Part shown: one piece after another, positions 5,489 to 7,699 of the stretch | Numbering within the stretch: position 1 is the stretch's first letter | Layout of the letters: the number at the start of each line of letters is the position of its first letter | NCBI GenBank assembly: GCA_001775555.1 | Contig: MEXE01000039.1 | Span: 1-7,699, forward strand | DNA length: 7,699 nucleotides | Source: Candidatus Amesbacteria bacterium RBG_19FT_COMBO_48_16 | GTDB lineage: Bacteria; Patescibacteriota; Microgenomatia; CAZETR01; Amesbacteraceae | Direction of reading: 5' to 3' | Position numbers and translations under genes: made by a program | The notes under the pieces: model-generated | The model's database searches: none | Told to the model about the DNA's origin: nothing | Seen by the model: only the letters and a program-made list of their open reading frames with translations

Positions 5489-6913
5489 ATGAATCACAAG
5501 CGGCATGAAACCGCGTTGTACCTGATCGTACTGATTGCGCTAATATTCAGTGCGTTCAGTTTTATATCGTCCCCTCAGCCAGCGCAGGCTGCGGAAACTA
5601 CACCCAATACCATCCCAAATGATGGTTGCGGTATGTATTACAGACAAACAGTAATTCGGTCAGATGGAATGTCTGCACGAATCACCGGACAGGTTATTAA
5701 CCTCGGAAGTACGACCTGCGTTGGCACCCTTGACCTTGAAGTTCTTGAGGTGGATAGCGGATCTGTGGTAAATAGCATCCAAATCCAGATAAATTTAGAA
5801 ACTGGAGAAAGTTATTCATGGGATTGGGAGCCTCAGTATTCTTTTGAAGAAATAAAGTACTGGGTGAAAGCTGTTGTTTGTAACAACGGTTGCTTACCTC
5901 CGGCATACAGACTAATGAACGATCGCCGCGATGGTAATGGCATGAGTATTTGGATTCAGCCTGTTTACGGAATTTGTACGATGGACGTGCGTTTCCGGAA
6001 TGACCCAGACTACTCCATAAGTGTATTTTTTATCGGTATATGGATAGAAGTAGCATCAGGTCATTTAGATGTACTGCCGGGTTCGGATTGGACCGACTGG
6101 ATCACGGTGGATCTGACGCCATATGCCACGTACCCGGCAAGCGATCTTCCAGTTCGTGTCCATGCGGAGTGGAATGAAACAGGCAGCTTGCCTGCAGATG
6201 AGGAGTTTACTGTCCCCGCCAGTTACATGGGTTGCGCTCCTCCTCCGCCCCCACCTCCTGAAAACCAGGTACCTCAGTGCATCGCAGCCGCCGATCCTTC
6301 GTCTGGCCAGGCGCCCTTAACCGTCACACTGGACGGATCCAATTCCTCGGATGAGGATGGGCAAATTGTCAGCTACGAGTGGAATTACGACGACGGCTAC
6401 ACGGGAAGTGGCGAAACCGTTCCGTATGTTTACGAGGAGTCTGGTGTGTTTACGGCTGAATTGACAGTCACCGACGATGATGGAGCTTCCAGCTCCTGCT
6501 CGGTGGAAATCACTGTCGGGGATTCGGTCCCATCCGAGCCTCCCCCGCCTCCTCCTCCCGTCACACCGCCCGTGACTGATAACGTCCAACCCTGCTCCGT
6601 CTGGGAGTTCCCCAACGGGAACGTAATTACCCCAGATGATGAGTACTTTTGGGTAATCGCAAGCAAGCCGGGTTGTTTCGGTCAGCTGGAAAACTATGGC
6701 GAAAATATGACCGCACTAAGGTTTAGTCGCGTCAATTTCACTTTTCTTCCCAAATATGTCACCCCGAAAGGTGACGAGGGAGCATGGTTAATCCAGTTTG
6801 ACGTATCCAACGTTCTCGATGAGCACGTCGGAAAATTCAAAAAATTCCGGCTGTACTCACTCCACGGCAACTTGGTTGCAGGGGGATCAAAAGGCATTCG
6901 CATCGAAAACTAG
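5489..6913 (+). CDS. Secreted PKD-domain protein with proline linkers
   Basis: A 474-residue protein from the Shine-Dalgarno-supported ATG. Residues 1-34 form a signal peptide: basic MNHKRHE, a hydrophobic core (LYLIVLIALIFSAFSF) and a cleavage site AQA before AE. Residues 35-244 form a Cys-containing, beta-rich domain not recognised (GQVINLGSTTCVGTLDLEV suggests an Ig-like or CARDB-like sandwich). A linker of seven prolines (251-257) leads to one PKD domain (about 260-343) with the typical 'SSGQAPLTVTLDGSNSSDEDG', 'YEWNYDDG' and 'LTVTDDDGA' signatures. A second proline linker (351-361) precedes a C-terminal domain (369-474) of unknown family. There are ten cysteines in the mature part, so disulfides outside the cell are likely. 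No LPXTG, lipobox or C-terminal membrane helix is seen. Adhesion or a surface role is inferred from PKD biology. The gene is flanked on both sides by hairpin-rich non-coding RNA and ends in a hammerhead plus terminator. Confidence 0.85.
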   Translation: MNHKRHETALYLIVLIALIFSAFSFISSPQPAQAAETTPNTIPNDGCGMYYRQTVIRSDGMSARITGQVINLGSTTCVGTLDLEVLEVDSGSVVNSIQIQINLETGESYSWDWEPQYSFEEIKYWVKAVVCNNGCLPPAYRLMNDRRDGNGMSIWIQPVYGICTMDVRFRNDPDYSISVFFIGIWIEVASGHLDVLPGSDWTDWITVDLTPYATYPASDLPVRVHAEWNETGSLPADEEFTVPASYMGCAPPPPPPPENQVPQCIAAADPSSGQAPLTVTLDGSNSSDEDGQIVSYEWNYDDGYTGSGETVPYVYEESGVFTAELTVTDDDGASSSCSVEITVGDSVPSEPPPPPPPVTPPVTDNVQPCSVWEFPNGNVITPDDEYFWVIASKPGCFGQLENYGENMTALRFSRVNFTFLPKYVTPKGDEGAWLIQFDVSNVLDEHVGKFKKFRLYSLHGNLVAGGSKGIRIEN

Positions 6914-6927
6914 CCTATTCAACCAAT

Positions 6928-7410
6928 CGATTGAGGTTTAGCCTGCTTCGAGTCTAACTCGACGCAGATCTAAGGCAAGAATAAAGCTGTTCTTGCAGCA
7001 GGCAGCCTCAAAAATCGTAGAGAGACTTGAATAAAGTTTCTCTTTCCCATTTGTTCCCCTTAAGGGATTAAATGCCAGATAAGGCAGCAATTGGAAGATC
7101 CATTTGAGTTTCACTCGACTGGGTATAGACCCTTAAAAAACTAAGCCTCTGGCTTAGAAATTCTTTCCCTCCGGGGAAAGTAGTTGGACTTAGGGTTCAA
7201 CTTAAGGGAGCGGGATCGCTAAAGTAGGCATCTAATTGCCGTTTGCCTATTGACTATTTCTGTCAATTTGGGCGAATTTGCCAAAATAGCGGTTAGAACC
7301 ATAAAGGTTCTGGACTTACTTATGTAAGGATTCTGATTTCAGGATTAAGTATAGATACTTTTGAGTATCAATCCAAAAAATCAAATCCCCAGCATCAAGT
7401 AAGTCCCCAG
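6928..7410 (+). ncRNA. Large ornate structured RNA in the 3' region of the PKD gene
   Basis: Helices begin 15 nt after the stop codon. A branched domain is closed by CGATT/AATCG (6928/7013) and GAGG/CCTC (6933/7006), then GCCTGC/GCAGGC (6941/6998), with two inner hairpins TCGAGT/ACTCGA (6948/6957) and GCAAGAA/TTCTTGC (6975/6990). Following hairpins: GAGAGACTT/AAGTTTCTC (7020/7034), CATTT plus CCC with GGG plus AAATG (7048-7074), GAGT/ACTC (7106/7113), GGGT/ACCC (7121/7129), CTAAGCC/GGCTTAG (7141/7151), CTTTCCC/GGGAAAG (7163/7174), AGTTGGAC/GTTCAACT (7182/7195), AGCG/CGCT (7209/7217), TAGGCA/TGCCTA (7225/7244), TTGAC/GTCAA (7250/7262), AGAACC/GGTTCT (7295/7306). A 10-bp helix GGACTTACTT/AAGTAAGTCC (7312/7397) encloses GGATT-GATACT/AGTATC-AATCC (7342-7374). 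There is no open frame. It matches no RNA family I recognise. Confidence 0.6.
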
Positions 7411-7411
7411 C

Positions 7412-7472
7412 ACGTTTTCCCGCGAAGCGGGACTGATGAGTCTTCCGAGTAAAATCGGCAAGACGAAAACGT
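7412..7472 (+). ncRNA. Type III hammerhead self-cleaving ribozyme
   Basis: All elements of the hammerhead are present. Stem III is ACGUU (7412-7416) with AACGU (7468-7472) and is the open helix, making this type III. Stem I is UCCCGC (7418-7423) with GCGGGA (7427-7432) and a GAA loop. The conserved CUGAUGA is at 7433-7439. Stem II is GUCUU/AAGAC (7440-7444/7460-7464) plus CCGA/UCGG (7445-7448/7455-7458) with one bulged C and loop GUAAAA. The conserved GAAA is at 7465-7468, its last A pairing with U7416 as the family requires. The cleavage triplet is UUU, allowed by the NUH rule though not the most active, so scission is predicted between 7417 and 7418. The terminator follows at once, so cleavage would remove it from the RNA. 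Confidence 0.93.
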
Positions 7473-7503
7473 AAAAAAAGCGGGCCAAAAGCCCGCTTTT
7501 TTT
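7473..7503. terminator. Bidirectional intrinsic terminator
   Basis: Seven A residues, GCGGGC (7480-7485), loop CAAAA, GCCCGC (7491-7496), then seven T residues (7497-7503). It is symmetric, so it would stop transcripts from either side. It ends the PKD-gene/ornate-RNA unit on the plus strand. Stem III of the hammerhead ends at 7472, directly next to the A tract. Confidence 0.92.
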
Positions 7504-7504
7504 G

Positions 7505-7630
7505 TTGCGTGATACCTTGCCCTACCCACTTTACTGTTCGCCTTCTTGTACTATCCGTACACGGCTCACGGAGCAGTTCGGGCAGGACTGCGAAATCGTT
7601 GCATGATTTCTTGCGTGATTATTGCGTGAT
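7505..7630 (+). repeat. TTGCGTGAT direct repeats (four copies, three in tandem)
   Basis: TTGCGTGAT occurs at 7505-7513, 7611-7619 and 7622-7630, and the one-base variant TTGCATGAT at 7599-7607. The last three are spaced 12 and 11 bp apart, close to one helical turn, and the final copy runs into the -10 box of the promoter at 7627. This layout is typical of a multi-copy operator or iteron-like protein binding site. The 7592-7610 segment also has a GAAATC/GATTTC inverted repeat. Confidence 0.5.
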
Positions 7631-7635
7631 ATAAT
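7627..7635 (+). promoter_or_regulatory. Consensus extended -10 promoter facing the right edge
   Basis: TGA-TATAAT is a perfect extended -10 (TATAAT at 7630-7635). No -35 at 17 bp is needed with the TG motif, and none is clear. Transcription would start near 7642. The downstream 50 nt hold GCTGGA (7648-7653), which can pair with TCCAGC (7689-7694), and a short frame MGIYPAY from the ATG at 7678 that runs off the window. The target is therefore a gene or RNA beyond the window. Confidence 0.6.
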
Positions 7636-7699
7636 ATACCCGTTTAGCTGGAATTTGTGAAATGGCTTGAAGCCAAAATGGGTATATATCCAGCGTACC

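Noticed and set aside
5066..7503. Retron, diversity-generating retroelement, group I intron or OMEGA/HEARO element
   Set aside because: No reverse transcriptase, homing endonuclease, TnpB/IscB-type nuclease, template repeat or recognisable intron core was found; the only ORF is a secreted PKD protein.
7540..7575. Minus-strand GAGCCGTGTACGG resembling the start of a group II intron domain V
   Set aside because: The rest of the domain (bulge, GNRA loop, closing strand) is missing and no reverse transcriptase or GTGYG 5' boundary is visible.

Overview
The window looks like chromosomal DNA from a small-genome bacterium of the Candidate Phyla Radiation (Patescibacteria), possibly a Microgenomates relative. 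This is inferred from gene content and layout, not from a marker gene. The pointers are a HerA/TraG-type ATPase without conjugation partners, a membrane-anchored SurA-N-like protein without a PPIase domain, a small coiled-coil orphan, convergent genes whose stop codons overlap, and promoters placed so close to ATG that two mRNAs should be leaderless.

Left part (1-4528) is compact and protein coding. A plus-strand gene enters from the left edge and stops at 107, but the same frame stays open with coding-like composition to a stop at 248. An HD-domain hydrolase runs leftward (237-1019). It is divergent from a SurA-N-like membrane protein (1092-1754), which overlaps by 11 bp the convergent end of a 720-residue HerA/TraG-like ATPase (1744-3906). 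A 226-bp gap carries the ATPase promoter and an outward plus-strand promoter followed by a hairpin-rich stretch that may be a small RNA. A 131-residue coiled-coil protein (4133-4528) follows on the minus strand.

Middle (4529-5488) holds no convincing protein gene. It contains a 69-nt nearly fully paired hairpin, an AT-rich palindromic element with ATTAGAAATT repeats, and then an almost unbroken run of short hairpins (about 5066-5467) leading to a strong Shine-Dalgarno sequence.

Right part (5489-7699) has a secreted, cysteine-rich protein with one PKD domain between two proline linkers. Beginning 15 nt after its stop is a second dense run of helices (about 6928-7410), including a branched domain and a 10-bp long-range helix. 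A complete type III hammerhead ribozyme (7412-7472) follows, then at once a strong intrinsic terminator (7473-7503). Beyond that, three 9-bp direct repeats overlap a consensus extended -10 promoter aimed at the right edge.

The most interesting reading is that 5066-7503 forms one transcription unit: a secreted-protein mRNA embedded in ornate structured RNA, with a self-cleaving ribozyme that would remove the terminator hairpin and leave a 2',3'-cyclic phosphate end. The hammerhead is directly visible in the sequence. The single-transcript model and any function of the surrounding RNA are inference.
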